NCBI RefSeq assembly: GCF_900115095.1
Contig: NZ_FOVH01000013.1
Coordinates: forward strand, 124,001-188,000
Length of the DNA stretch: 64,000 nucleotides
Source: Actinomadura madurae
GTDB lineage: Bacteria > Actinomycetota > Actinomycetes > Streptosporangiales > Streptosporangiaceae
Direction of reading: 5' to 3'
Numbering within the stretch: position 1 is the stretch's first letter; the number at the start of each line of letters is the position of its first letter. Below, in pieces: positions 1 through 10,068 of this stretch. A program made the translations under genes and the position numbers. The notes under the pieces were generated by a model. The model worked only from the letters and a program-made list of their open reading frames with translations. It made no database searches and was not told the origin of the DNA.

Positions 1-1
1 G

Positions 2-3000
2 CGGCCCCTGCGGGATCGGACGTTCGACCCGGCGTGCTGGCCGCTGTTCGCCGCCGAGGTCGTCCGGTACGGGACGGGACGGGTCCGCGTCGGCATCAAC
101 CTCGACCCCATCGTGTTCGACGGGCTCAGCGTCAAGACCCTCATGGCCGAGCTGGCCCGGATCTACGCCGACCCGGACGCCGCCCTTCCCGAGATCGGGC
201 CGTCGTTCCGCGACTACGTGCTCAGCGTCCGTCCCGGCGCCGCCGAGCGCACGGCGGCCGAGGCGTACTGGTACGGCCGCCTGGACGAGCTGCCGCCCGG
301 GCCGATGCTGCCGCTCGCGGCCGACCCGGCGACGCTCGGCCCTCCCCGGTTCACCCGGCACGCCCGCACGCTCCCGGCCGACGCGTGGGCGCGGATCAAG
401 GACCGGGCCCGCGAGCACGGGCTGACGCCCTCGTCGGTCCTGCTGACCTGCTTCGCCGAGGTGCTGTCGCGGTGGAGCGCCGAACCGGACCTCACCCTCA
501 ACCTGACGCTGTTCGACCGCCGCGACGTCCATCCCGACATCGAGCGGGTGGTCGGCGACTTCAGCTCGCTGATCCTGCTGGCCTACCGGCCGGGGCCGGG
601 CACCTGGCTCGACCTCGCGCGCGAGACGCAGGAGCAGCTCGCCCGCGACATCGAGCACCGCGCGGTGTCGGCCGTGGAGGTGCAGCGCCGCCTCGCCCGG
701 CGGGTCGGGGTCGGCGCGGCGGTCGCCCCGGTCGTGTTCACCAGCACGCTCGGCGCGGGCGGCGGCCTGTTCGACGGCGCCGGCGGCGACTTCCCCGCGT
801 TCGTCGGCGGCGGTTCGCAGACGCCGCAGGTGTGGCTCGACCACCAGGTCGTCGAGCAGCACGGCGACCTGCTGCTGAGCTGGGACGTCGTCGAGAAGCT
901 GTTCCCGGACGGCCTGATCGGCGACATGTTCGCCGCCTACCTCGCGCTGCTGGACCTCCTCGCCGACCCGGCGACCGCGGACGCCTGGAAGCGGCCCGTC
1001 CCCGACCTGCGTCCGTCCGGGCAGGTCGAGGTGCGGGAGCGGGTGAACGCGACGGCGGGGCCGGTGCCGGAGGGGTTGTTGCATGGCGGGTTCTTCCGGT
1101 GTGCGGCGAGGGGTCCGGGGCGGGTGGCGTTGCTGTGGGGTGGGTCGGGGTCGATGACGTATGGGGAGTTGTCGGCGAGGGCGCTTGGTGTGGCGGGTGT
1201 GCTGCGGGGGTGTGGTGTGCGTCCGGGCGACACGGTGGCGGTGTGCTTGCCGAAGGGTCCGGATCAGGTGGTGGCGGTACTGGGGGTGCTGGCCGCCGGG
1301 GCGGCGTATCTGCCGGTCGGTGTCGATCAGCCGCCCGCCCGCCGCGACCGCATCCTCGCTGGAGGTGATGCCCGCTGGGCGCTCACCGAGGGCTCCTCGG
1401 AATGGCCGCCCGGTGTCGAACCGATCAGCGTCGGCGAGACCCGGAACGCCCCAGCCCTCCAGGCACCGGTCGAGGTCTCCGCCGACATGACCGCCTATGT
1501 GGTGTTCACGTCGGGTTCGACGGGTGAGCCGAAGGGTGTGGAGATGACGCACCGGGCGGCGTTGAACACGGTGGAGGACATCAGCGCCCGGTACGGGGTG
1601 GGCTCGGATGACCGGGTGCTGGCGGTGTCGGCGCTGGATTTCGATCTGTCGGTGTACGACGTGTTCGGTCTGCTGGGCTCCGGTGGGGCGTTGGTGTTGG
1701 TGGAGGAGGGCGCACGGCGCGATCCTGAGCGCTGGCATGAGCTGGTGGCGCTGCATCAGGTGACGGTGTGGAACACCGTGCCGGTGCTGTTCGAGATGTT
1801 CCTCACCGCCGCCGCCTGGCAGCCCGCCGCACCGTTCGACACCCTGCGCCTGGTCCTGGTCTCCGGCGACTGGGTCGCCGTCGACCTCCACGAACGGCTT
1901 CGGGCACTGGCACCGGACTGCCAGCTGATCGCGCTCGGCGGCGCGACCGAAGCCGCGATCTGGTCCAACCACCACGAGATCTCCGACGGCCTCCCCGAAG
2001 GCTGGCCCTCGGTTCCGTACGGGACGCCGTTGCGCAGCCAGTGTTTCCGGGTGGTGGACGCGCATGGCCGTGACTGTCCCGACTGGGTGCCGGGCGAGTT
2101 GTGGATCGGCGGTGCCGGGGTGGCGCGGGGGTATCGCAACGATCCGGTGCGGACGGCCGAGCGGTTCCCGCTGCATGATGGCCGTCGCTGGTACCGGACC
2201 GGCGACCTGGGTCGCTACCGTCCCGGCGGGCTGCTGGAATTCCTGGGCCGTACCGACCACCAGGTCAAGGTCCGCGGCCACCGCATCGAGCTCGGCGAGA
2301 TCGAGGCCGCGCTGCGTACGCACAAGGCGGTCGGCCAGGCCGTCGTGACCGCGCCCGGCGAACGGGGCGCGCGGCGGCTGGTGGCCTTCGTCCGGGCCGC
2401 GGACGGCGCCGACCTCCCGGAACCCGCCGAGCTGCGCGACCACCTCGCCGGACGCCTGCCCGCGCACTCCGTCCCGGCCGCGATCGTCCCGGTCGACGCG
2501 TGGCCGGTCACCGCCAACGGCAAGATCGACCGTGCCGCGCTCCACCGGACGGCGGGGGAGACCGCCCCCGGCTCCGCCCGGCCGCGGGGCGCGACCGAGG
2601 AGCTGGTCGCGGCGCTGTGGAGCGAGGTCCTCGGCGTGGCCGGCGTCGGCCGCGACGACGGCTTCTTCGCCCTCGGCGGCGATTCGCTGCTCGGCACCCG
2701 CCTGCTCGGGCGGCTGCACGAGCACGGCATCGACGCCGAGCTCGCCGACCTGTTCGGACGTCCCGTCCTGCGCGACTTCTGCGCCGGGCTGACCCGGTCG
2801 GGCGGCGTCGGCCCGGCGGCCCCGCCGAAGGTCGTGCCCGATCCCGCCCGCGAGCACGAGCCGTTCGAGGCGACCGACGTGCAGCGGGCGTACTGGGTGG
2901 GGCGCCGCCCCGGCCTCGCGCTCGGCGGCGTCGGCGCGCACTACTACAGCGAGTTCGACGGCGAGGACGTCGACGTCCCGCGCCTGGAACGCGCCTGGAA

Positions 3001-4531
3001 CCTGCTGATCGCCCGGCATGCCGAGCTGCGGTCGGTGTTCACCCCGGACGGCCGCCAGCGGTTCCTGCCCGCCGGCTCCGTCCCGCCCCTGGTCATCCGC
3101 ACCCACCGGGTCGCCGACAACGCCTCGGACGCGCAGGTCCAGGCGGTCCTGGACGGACTGCGGGAATGGATGTCGCACCAGGTCATGGACCCCGAGCGGT
3201 GGCCGCTGTTCGACGTGCGCGCCGTCCGCTACCGGCGCGGCGGCCGGGTCCGCACCCGCGTCGCGGTCGGGCTGGACAACATCGTGCTCGACGGGCTCAG
3301 CATGATGATCGTCTTCTCCGAGCTGGAGGAGCTGTACCGGGACCCGGCGGCGGAGCTGCCCCCGCGCGCCCTGACGTTCCGCGACTACCGGACGCAGGTC
3401 CGGCCCGACCCCGGCGCGGAGCGGGCGGCGCGCGAGTACTGGCTGGACCGCCTGGACGACCTGCCGCCCGGCCCGCTCCTGCCCCTGCGCGCCGACCCGT
3501 CCGCCATAGAGCGGCCCCGGTTCGTCCGCCGCGAGGTCCGCGTCCCCGCCCGGGTGTGGGGCGCGGCCAAGGACCGCGCCCGCGCCCATGACCTCACCCC
3601 CGCGGCGCTGCTGCTCGCCTGCTACGCCGAGGTGCTGTCGCGGTGGAGCGCGCACCCCGACCTGACGGTCAACCTGACGCTGTTCGACCGCCGCGACGTC
3701 CATCCCGACATCGGCGCCATCCTCGGCGACTTCACCTCCCTGCTCCTGCTGGAGTACCGCACCCGCCCCGGCGACACCCGGCTCGCCCGCGCGCACCGGC
3801 TGCGCGACCGGCTCGCCCGCGACCTCGGCCACCGCGACGTGTCGGCGGTCTGGGTGCTGCGGGAGCTGGCCCGGCGCGGCGGCACCCCGCCGGGGACCGC
3901 CGCGGGCGGCGCCCCGGTCGTGTTCACCAGCGGGCTCGGGATCGCCGGCGGCCGGTCCATCGACCCGCCGCCCTGGTTCCCGGCGCGGATCTGGGGCGTG
4001 TCGCAGACCCCGCAGGTGTGGCTGGACCAGCAGGTGTCGGAGGCCGCGTCCGGCGACCTCGTCGTGAACTGGGACTGCGTCGCCGACCTGTTCGACGCCG
4101 GGACCGTGGACGCGATGTTCGCCGCCTACCGCGAGCTGATCGAGCTGGCCGCGACGGACGCGTGGGCGGGCTCGGAGCCCGGCCCGTCCGCCGGGGTCAC
4201 CACGCGGGCGGCGATCCCGGCCGTCCCGCCCGAGGACCGGCACGTGCCCGAAGCGGCCGCCGAACAGGACGCGCCACCCGACGGCGAGACCGAACGGGTG
4301 CTCGCGGAGATCTGGCGCGACCTGCTCGGAGTCCGCGACATCGGCCGCTTCCACGACTTCTTCGTCCTGGGCGGCGACTCCCTGCTCGCCACCCGGATGC
4401 TGGCGGCCGTCCACCGCCGCCTCGACACCGACCTGACCCTGCGGGAGTTCTTCGCCGGCCCGACGATCGCCGAGGCCGCCGCGCTGTGCGCGCCCCTGGC
4501 GCCCGCCGAGACCGAGGAGGGGGAGCTGTGA
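2..4531 (+). CDS. Non-ribosomal peptide synthetase, Cy-A-PCP-Cy-PCP (5' end outside window)
   Basis: The frame is open from base 2, so the start lies upstream and the ATG/GTG codons inside are not real starts; 1,509 residues are visible. Order (visible numbering): C-terminal part of a heterocyclisation domain with the Cy motif DPIVFDGLS at 35-43; adenylation domain about 350-810 with TSGSTGEPKG near 505; PCP with Ser 895 in GGDSLL; second Cy with DNIVLDGLS at 1092; second PCP with Ser 1460. Reading the Stachelhaus positions off the A domain gives D-L-Y-N-L-S-L-I-W, the known cysteine code of yersiniabactin and pyochelin synthetases. The lone A domain probably loads both PCPs, as in HMWP2 (ArCP-Cy-A-PCP-Cy-PCP); an aryl carrier domain may lie upstream. 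It overlaps the next gene by GTGA. The A domain has patches of unusual codon use (see findings). Confidence 0.93.
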   Translation, partial: RPLRDRTFDPACWPLFAAEVVRYGTGRVRVGINLDPIVFDGLSVKTLMAELARIYADPDAALPEIGPSFRDYVLSVRPGAAERTAAEAYWYGRLDELPPGPMLPLAADPATLGPPRFTRHARTLPADAWARIKDRAREHGLTPSSVLLTCFAEVLSRWSAEPDLTLNLTLFDRRDVHPDIERVVGDFSSLILLAYRPGPGTWLDLARETQEQLARDIEHRAVSAVEVQRRLARRVGVGAAVAPVVFTSTLGAGGGLFDGAGGDFPAFVGGGSQTPQVWLDHQVVEQHGDLLLSWDVVEKLFPDGLIGDMFAAYLALLDLLADPATADAWKRPVPDLRPSGQVEVRERVNATAGPVPEGLLHGGFFRCAARGPGRVALLWGGSGSMTYGELSARALGVAGVLRGCGVRPGDTVAVCLPKGPDQVVAVLGVLAAGAAYLPVGVDQPPARRDRILAGGDARWALTEGSSEWPPGVEPISVGETRNAPALQAPVEVSADMTAYVVFTSGSTGEPKGVEMTHRAALNTVEDISARYGVGSDDRVLAVSALDFDLSVYDVFGLLGSGGALVLVEEGARRDPERWHELVALHQVTVWNTVPVLFEMFLTAAAWQPAAPFDTLRLVLVSGDWVAVDLHERLRALAPDCQLIALGGATEAAIWSNHHEISDGLPEGWPSVPYGTPLRSQCFRVVDAHGRDCPDWVPGELWIGGAGVARGYRNDPVRTAERFPLHDGRRWYRTGDLGRYRPGGLLEFLGRTDHQVKVRGHRIELGEIEAALRTHKAVGQAVVTAPGERGARRLVAFVRAADGADLPEPAELRDHLAGRLPAHSVPAAIVPVDAWPVTANGKIDRAALHRTAGETAPGSARPRGATEELVAALWSEVLGVAGVGRDDGFFALGGDSLLGTRLLGRLHEHGIDAELADLFGRPVLRDFCAGLTRSGGVGPAAPPKVVPDPAREHEPFEATDVQRAYWVGRRPGLALGGVGAHYYSEFDGEDVDVPRLERAWNLLIARHAELRSVFTPDGRQRFLPAGSVPPLVIRTHRVADNASDAQVQAVLDGLREWMSHQVMDPERWPLFDVRAVRYRRGGRVRTRVAVGLDNIVLDGLSMMIVFSELEELYRDPAAELPPRALTFRDYRTQVRPDPGAERAAREYWLDRLDDLPPGPLLPLRADPSAIERPRFVRREVRVPARVWGAAKDRARAHDLTPAALLLACYAEVLSRWSAHPDLTVNLTLFDRRDVHPDIGAILGDFTSLLLLEYRTRPGDTRLARAHRLRDRLARDLGHRDVSAVWVLRELARRGGTPPGTAAGGAPVVFTSGLGIAGGRSIDPPPWFPARIWGVSQTPQVWLDQQVSEAASGDLVVNWDCVADLFDAGTVDAMFAAYRELIELAATDAWAGSEPGPSAGVTTRAAIPAVPPEDRHVPEAAAEQDAPPDGETERVLAEIWRDLLGVRDIGRFHDFFVLGGDSLLATRMLAAVHRRLDTDLTLREFFAGPTIAEAAALCAPLAPAETEEGEL

Positions 4532-7500
4532 CGACCACACCGGACACGACCAATACACCGGACACGACCAATACACCGGACACGACCAAGACACCGGACA
4601 CCGCACGCCAGGACGTCGGCCGGTTCATCGCCGAGCTGGAGGACGCCGGCGTCCGGCTGTGGGCCGACGGCGACCGGCTGCGGTTCCGCGCCCCCAAGGG
4701 CGTGATGACCGAGGAGCGGCGCAACGCAGTCCGCGACCGGCGCGCCGCCGTCCTGGACCACCTGCGGCGCGATGCGCTGCCCGCCGCGGTGCCCGACCCG
4801 GACTCCCGGCACGAGCCGTTCCCGCTGACCGACGTGCAGGCCGCCTACCTCATCGGCCGGCACGACGCCTTCGACCTCGGCGGCGTCGGCTGTCACAGCT
4901 ACCTCGAACTGGCGTTCCCCGAACTCGACGCCGGACGGGTGGAGGCGGCGTGGCGGCGGGTCGTCGAGCGCCACGCGATGCTGCGCGCCGTCGTCCACCG
5001 GGACGGCCACCAGCGGGTCCTCACGGACGTCCCGCCGTACCGGGTCGCCGTCGCCGACCTGCGGGCCACCGCACCGGACGAGGCGCGCGGCGCCCTCGAA
5101 CGGGCCCGCGAGGAGATGGCGCATCGCGTGTACGACCCCGAACGCTGGCCCCTGTTCGACCTTCGAGTCACGCTGTGCCCGGAACGCGCGGTCCTGCATC
5201 TGTCGATCGACATGCTGGTCGCCGACTTCGTCAGCGTGCAGATCCTCCTGGCCGACCTCGACCGCTTCTACACCGACCCGGATGCCCCGGCGCCCTCTCT
5301 GGAGCTGGGCTTCCGCGACTACATCGTCGCCGAGCGGAGCCTGCGGCACGGCCGGCGGTACGAGCGGGACCGCGACTACTGGTGGTCGCGCGTCGACGCC
5401 CTCCCGCCCGCGCCCGAACTGCCGCAGGCCGGCGACGGAGCCCCGGTCCCCGGAACGGACGGCGAGGACCGCGCCGGTACGGCCGTGCGCTTCCGGCGCC
5501 ACACGTGCACGCTGGCGCCGCCGGAGTGGGAGCGGCTGAAGGAGGCGGCGAGGGAGGCGGGAGTGACCGCCTCGGGCGCCGTGCTCGCCGCCTACGCCGA
5601 GGTGCTGCTGCGATGGAGCCGCCGCCCCCGGTTCACGCTGAACCTCACGATCAACGGCCGGCTGCCGCTGCACGATCAGGTGGACGCGCTGGTCGGCGAC
5701 TTCACCGCCGTCGTCCCGCTGGAGGTGGACGGCTCGGCGGACGTCCCGTTCGCCGAGCGGGCGCGTGCGCTGGCGGCGCGGCTGTTCGAGGACCTGGACC
5801 ACCGGGCCTGCTCGGGCGTCGAGGTGCTGCGCGAGGTCGCGCGGCGGCGGGGCAGGGCGGAGGCGCTCATGCCGGTGGTCTTCACCAGTGCCCTCGGCCT
5901 CGCCGGGGACGGCGCGGAACGCGGCGCGCTCACCGGTTCCGGCGAACTGCTGTACGGCATCAGCCAGACTCCCCAGGTCTGGCTGGACTGCCAGGTGATG
6001 GAGCACCGTGGTGCGCTGGTCGTGAACTGGGACGTCCGCGACGGCGTCTTCCCCGCCGGCGTGATCGAGGACGCGTTCGCCGCGTTCACGACCCTGCTCG
6101 CCGGGCTCGCCGGCGACGACCCGGCCGCGGTGTGGCGCTCCCCGTCGCCGGTCGAGCCGCCGGCCGAGCAGCGCCGCGTCCGGGCGGAGGCCAACGACAC
6201 CGCCGGCCCGCTGCCGGACGGCCTCCTGCACGATCCGTTCCTCGCCCGCGCCCGGCTGCGGCCCGACCGCACCGCCGTCGTCACGGGCGGCGCGGCGCTC
6301 ACCTACGGGGAGCTCGCCGCCCGCGCCTCCGGGATCGCGGCCACCCTGTCCTCTGGGCACCCGCCCTCCGGTGACGCCCCCGTCGCCGTCCTGCTGGACA
6401 AGGGCGCCGACCAGATCGCCGCGGTGCTCGGCATCCTCATGGCGGGCCGGGCCTACCTGCCCGTCGACCCGGGCCAGCCCGCGATCCGCCGTGACACGAT
6501 CCTGGCGGACGCCGGCGTCACGGAGGCGATCACCGACCCGGACTCCGGCCGCGACCTGCCGCCGGGCGTCACCGCCGTGCACGCCGGAAACCCGGCGTCC
6601 GGCCCGCCCCCCGCGAGTTCCGCGGCGCCGGACGACACCGCGTACGTCATCTACACCTCGGGCTCGACCGGCCGGCCGAAGGGCGTCGTCATCACCCACC
6701 GCGCCGCCCGCAACACCGTCGACGACATCATGCGCGGGTCCGGGCTGGGACCGGACGACCGCGTCCTCGGCCTCGCCGGGCTCGGCTTCGACCTGTCGGT
6801 GTTCGACATCTTCGGCACGCTCGCGGCCGGCGGCGCGCTCGTCCTGCCCGAGCCGGGCCGCCGCGACCCCGCGCACTGGGCGCGGACCGCCGCCGCGCAC
6901 GGCGTCACGATCTGGAACTCGGTGCCCGCCCAGCTCCGGATGCTCGCCGACCACCTCGAAACGGCCGGCGCCCGGCCGGACCTCTCCGCGCTGCGCCTCG
7001 CGCTGCTGAGCGGAGACTGGATCCCGGTGACGCTCCCGGACCGGATCCGGGACCTGCTGCCCGGCATCGAGCTGACCTCCCTCGGCGGCGCGACGGAGGC
7101 GTCCATCTGGTCCATCGCGTACCCGATCGGGCCCGTGCCGGACGGCTGGCGCAGCATCCCGTACGGGCTGCCGCTGACCAACCAGACCTTCCACGTCCTG
7201 GACGGGCACGGCCGCGACCGTCCCGACTGGGTGCCCGGAGAGCTGTACATCGGCGGCGCGGGCGTCGCGTCCGGCTACCTCGGCGACCCCGAGCGCACGG
7301 CCGAGCGTTTCGTCACGGTCCCGGGCAAGGAGGGGCGGCTGTACCGGACCGGGGACGTCGGCCGCTACCTGCCCGGCGGCGCCATCGAGTTCCTCGGCCG
7401 CGAGGACCTCCAGGTCAAGGTCCGCGGCCACCGCATCGAGCTGCCGGAGATCGAGGCGGCGCTGCTGTCGCATCCCGGGGTGGCGTCGGCGGCCGTGGTC

Positions 7501-10068
7501 GCCGCCGGCGAATCCGGCGGTGACCGGCGGCTCGCCGCCTACGTCGTGCCCGCCGCGGCCGCCGCACCGGAACGCGAGCCCGCGCCCGAGCTGGAGGAGA
7601 CCGCCGCCGCGGACGCGGCCCGCGTGCTCGCGGGCACCGACCCGGACCGGGTCACCCGGTTCGCGGACGCGATGGACGAGGTCGCCCTGCTGTCGATGGC
7701 GCACGCGCTCCGCACCCTCGGCCTCTTCCGCGACGGCGCCGACGCCTACACCGACGGCGAGCTGGTGGCCGCGACCGGTGCCGCGCCCCGCAACCGGCGG
7801 GTCGTGCGCCGCTGGCTCCGGGTGCTGCTCGACAACGGCCTGCTCCGCCGGGACCCTCGCGGGCGCCTGCACGCCCTCACCCCCACCGACACCGCCACGC
7901 TCGCGGACGCGTGGACCCGGCTGACCGACGCGCAGCGCGGCCTGGACGACGGCGCCGCGCTGATCGCGTTCCTGCGGGCCTGCGCGGAGCGGCTGCCCGG
8001 ACTCGTCCAGGGCCGCGAGAGCGCCCTGGCGCTGCTTTTCCCCGGCGGCGACGTGCGCACCGCCAACGCCGCCTACCGCGACAACCTGATCAGCCGGTAC
8101 GCCAACCGCGCCGTCGCCTCCGTGCTGGCCGGCATCGCCGAGGCGCACCCGGGGCCGCTGCGGATCCTGGAGGTCGGCGCGGGCGTCGGCGGGACGACCG
8201 CCCACGTCGTCCCGGCCCTCGACGGGCACGACGTGGACTACCTGTTCACCGACCTGTCGCGGTTCTTCCTCGACGAGGCGCGCGAGGCGTTCGGCCGGTA
8301 CCCGTGGATGCGGTACGGCCTGTTCGACATGAACACCGGCACCGCGGCGCAGGGCATGCGGCCCGGCTCGTTCGACGTCGTGCTGTGCGCCAACGTCCTG
8401 CACAACGCGCTGTCGGCGGACGAGGCCGTCGCCAGGCTGCGGGACCTGCTCGCGCCCGGAGGCCGGCTGGTCGTCATCGAGACCACGCGCGAGAACTACC
8501 AGGTCATGACCTCGATGGAGTTCCTCATGACCTTCGACGAGGCCGACCGCCCCGACTTCGCCGACGCGCGGCACGGCAAGGACCGCATCTTCCTGGACCG
8601 CGCCGAGTGGACGGCCGCGCTGCGCGGCGCCGGCGGCGAGGTCGAGGTGTGCCTGCCCGGCGATGCCGACCCGCTGGAACGCTTCGGCCAGACCGTCCTC
8701 ACGGCCCGCTTCGGCGACCCCGCCGGGCTCCGGCTCGACCGCGCGGACCTGGCCCGGCACCTCGCCGAGCGGCTGCCCGAGTACATGGTCCCCGGCCGTA
8801 TCGAGCCGCTGGAGGCGCTGCCCCTCACCGCGAACGGCAAGATCGACAGGGCGGCGCTGACCGGCCGGGCCGCGAGCGCGGCGGGCCCGTCCGGACCGTC
8901 CGGCGAACCGCCGCGCGACGCCCTGGAGCGCCGCCTCGCCGCGATCTGGGCGCGCGTCCTCGACGTGCCGGAGCCGGGACGCGACGACGACTTCTTCGCC
9001 CTCGGCGGCGACTCGCTGCTGCTGTCCCGGCTCACCGGCCTGCTGCGCGAGGAGCTTCCCGAGGCCGCCGCGCTGGAATGGGAGGACATCGTCCCCGCGC
9101 TGCTGGCCCGGCCCACGATCGCCGCCCTGGCCGGCTCGCTGCGTGCCGCGAAGCGCACGGCCTCGCCCGTGACGGTGCTCAGCGAGGCGCCCGCCGCGGG
9201 GAGGCGGACCTGCGTGCTCGTCCACGACGGCAGCGGCACGCTGCTGCCGTACCGGGCGCTCGTCGCCGAACTGTCGGGGACGCGCCCGCTCACCGGCATC
9301 GCACCGCCCGACCTGGACGCCTACCTTGCCCGCCCCAGGGAGTCCCTGATCGACGATCTCGCCGCCGAGTACGCCGCCGCCCTCGCCGCCGCGGCGCCGG
9401 GCCGCGTCGACGTGGTCGGCTACTGCATGGGCGGGATGATCGCCGCCGAGCTGGCCCGCCGGCTGCCCGCGCACGGCGTGGACGTGGGCTCCCTCACCGT
9501 GGTCAGCAGCCACCGGGTCCCGTACCTGGTGGACGAGCCCGCGCTCGTCGAGTACGGGCTCGCCCGCGTCCTCGGCGCCGACCCCGGCGCGGCCGGGCTG
9601 CCCGCGGACCCCGGGCCGCTGGGACGCGCCGTCCGCGCCGCCCTGGACGAGCATGACGGCCGCGTCCCCGAGGGATCTCTGGACGGGATCGCCGGGATCG
9701 CCGCCTACCGGGCCCGTCCGCCCGCCGAACGCGTCGCCGCCCTCGCCCGCGCCGCGCTGCCCGGCGAGGATCCCGGACCCGCGGCGGCGAGCATGGAACG
9801 CACGCTCGCCGTCTTCACCCACAGCGTCAACGCCGTCGCCCGCTGGACGCCCGAACCGTACGAAGGCGACATCACCGTCGTGCGGCAAATCTCCCGAGAG
9901 CCCTTCCTGCCGGGAGTCACCGACGAGCCGTCCGGCTTCTGGCGGACCCTGTGCGCCGGCCGGTTCTCGCTCGTGGACGTGCCGGGGGACCACTTCGGCT
10001 GCATGCGGCCGCCCAACGTGGAGGCCGTCGCCCGCGTGATCCGGCGGGCGGGGGAGGGCGCCCGGTGA
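4528..10068 (+). CDS. Non-ribosomal peptide synthetase, docking-Cy-A(MT)-PCP-TE
   Basis: This 1,846-residue enzyme resembles PchF in architecture. The GTG at 4528 overlaps the previous stop (GTGA). Domains: Thr/Pro/Asp repeat linker 1-27; TubC-type N-terminal docking domain about 28-82; Cy domain with motif DMLVADFVS at 228-236; A domain about 555-1000 with YTSGSTGRPKG at 709 and a deduced code D-L-F-N-L-S-L-I-W (cysteine); a methyltransferase of about 370 residues inserted between A8 and A10, with a winged-helix segment and SAM motif LEVGAGVGG near 1214; PCP with Ser 1496; and a thioesterase from about 1560. The thioesterase nucleophile elbow reads GYCMGG, so Cys 1633 replaces the usual Ser; a His follows in GDHFG. 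It should add and cyclise the last Cys, methylate it (C- or N-methylation not decidable here) and release the product. Confidence 0.94.
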   Translation: MTTTPDTTNTPDTTNTPDTTKTPDTARQDVGRFIAELEDAGVRLWADGDRLRFRAPKGVMTEERRNAVRDRRAAVLDHLRRDALPAAVPDPDSRHEPFPLTDVQAAYLIGRHDAFDLGGVGCHSYLELAFPELDAGRVEAAWRRVVERHAMLRAVVHRDGHQRVLTDVPPYRVAVADLRATAPDEARGALERAREEMAHRVYDPERWPLFDLRVTLCPERAVLHLSIDMLVADFVSVQILLADLDRFYTDPDAPAPSLELGFRDYIVAERSLRHGRRYERDRDYWWSRVDALPPAPELPQAGDGAPVPGTDGEDRAGTAVRFRRHTCTLAPPEWERLKEAAREAGVTASGAVLAAYAEVLLRWSRRPRFTLNLTINGRLPLHDQVDALVGDFTAVVPLEVDGSADVPFAERARALAARLFEDLDHRACSGVEVLREVARRRGRAEALMPVVFTSALGLAGDGAERGALTGSGELLYGISQTPQVWLDCQVMEHRGALVVNWDVRDGVFPAGVIEDAFAAFTTLLAGLAGDDPAAVWRSPSPVEPPAEQRRVRAEANDTAGPLPDGLLHDPFLARARLRPDRTAVVTGGAALTYGELAARASGIAATLSSGHPPSGDAPVAVLLDKGADQIAAVLGILMAGRAYLPVDPGQPAIRRDTILADAGVTEAITDPDSGRDLPPGVTAVHAGNPASGPPPASSAAPDDTAYVIYTSGSTGRPKGVVITHRAARNTVDDIMRGSGLGPDDRVLGLAGLGFDLSVFDIFGTLAAGGALVLPEPGRRDPAHWARTAAAHGVTIWNSVPAQLRMLADHLETAGARPDLSALRLALLSGDWIPVTLPDRIRDLLPGIELTSLGGATEASIWSIAYPIGPVPDGWRSIPYGLPLTNQTFHVLDGHGRDRPDWVPGELYIGGAGVASGYLGDPERTAERFVTVPGKEGRLYRTGDVGRYLPGGAIEFLGREDLQVKVRGHRIELPEIEAALLSHPGVASAAVVAAGESGGDRRLAAYVVPAAAAAPEREPAPELEETAAADAARVLAGTDPDRVTRFADAMDEVALLSMAHALRTLGLFRDGADAYTDGELVAATGAAPRNRRVVRRWLRVLLDNGLLRRDPRGRLHALTPTDTATLADAWTRLTDAQRGLDDGAALIAFLRACAERLPGLVQGRESALALLFPGGDVRTANAAYRDNLISRYANRAVASVLAGIAEAHPGPLRILEVGAGVGGTTAHVVPALDGHDVDYLFTDLSRFFLDEAREAFGRYPWMRYGLFDMNTGTAAQGMRPGSFDVVLCANVLHNALSADEAVARLRDLLAPGGRLVVIETTRENYQVMTSMEFLMTFDEADRPDFADARHGKDRIFLDRAEWTAALRGAGGEVEVCLPGDADPLERFGQTVLTARFGDPAGLRLDRADLARHLAERLPEYMVPGRIEPLEALPLTANGKIDRAALTGRAASAAGPSGPSGEPPRDALERRLAAIWARVLDVPEPGRDDDFFALGGDSLLLSRLTGLLREELPEAAALEWEDIVPALLARPTIAALAGSLRAAKRTASPVTVLSEAPAAGRRTCVLVHDGSGTLLPYRALVAELSGTRPLTGIAPPDLDAYLARPRESLIDDLAAEYAAALAAAAPGRVDVVGYCMGGMIAAELARRLPAHGVDVGSLTVVSSHRVPYLVDEPALVEYGLARVLGADPGAAGLPADPGPLGRAVRAALDEHDGRVPEGSLDGIAGIAAYRARPPAERVAALARAALPGEDPGPAAASMERTLAVFTHSVNAVARWTPEPYEGDITVVRQISREPFLPGVTDEPSGFWRTLCAGRFSLVDVPGDHFGCMRPPNVEAVARVIRRAGEGAR
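4537..4603 (+). repeat. 18-bp tandem repeat coding a Thr-Pro-Asp linker
   Basis: The unit acaccggacacgaccaat is repeated at 4537-4554, 4555-4572 and 4573-4590 (last base changed), followed by a partial fourth copy. It encodes repeated T-P-D-T-T-N at the extreme N-terminus of the second NRPS, just before its docking domain. Copy number may vary between strains by slippage. Confidence 0.95.

Noticed and set aside
3643..4527. N-terminal extension of the second NRPS frame to 3643
   Set aside because: It overlaps the Cy and PCP coding of the first NRPS in another frame and is Arg/Pro-rich; the GTG at 4528 with stop overlap and docking domain is the natural start.
4126..9993. A 1,955-residue open frame on the minus strand opposite the second NRPS
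   Set aside because: It mirrors high-GC3 coding on the plus strand, has low-complexity Arg/Gly/Val-rich composition and no family motif; the plus strand has clear NRPS domains.
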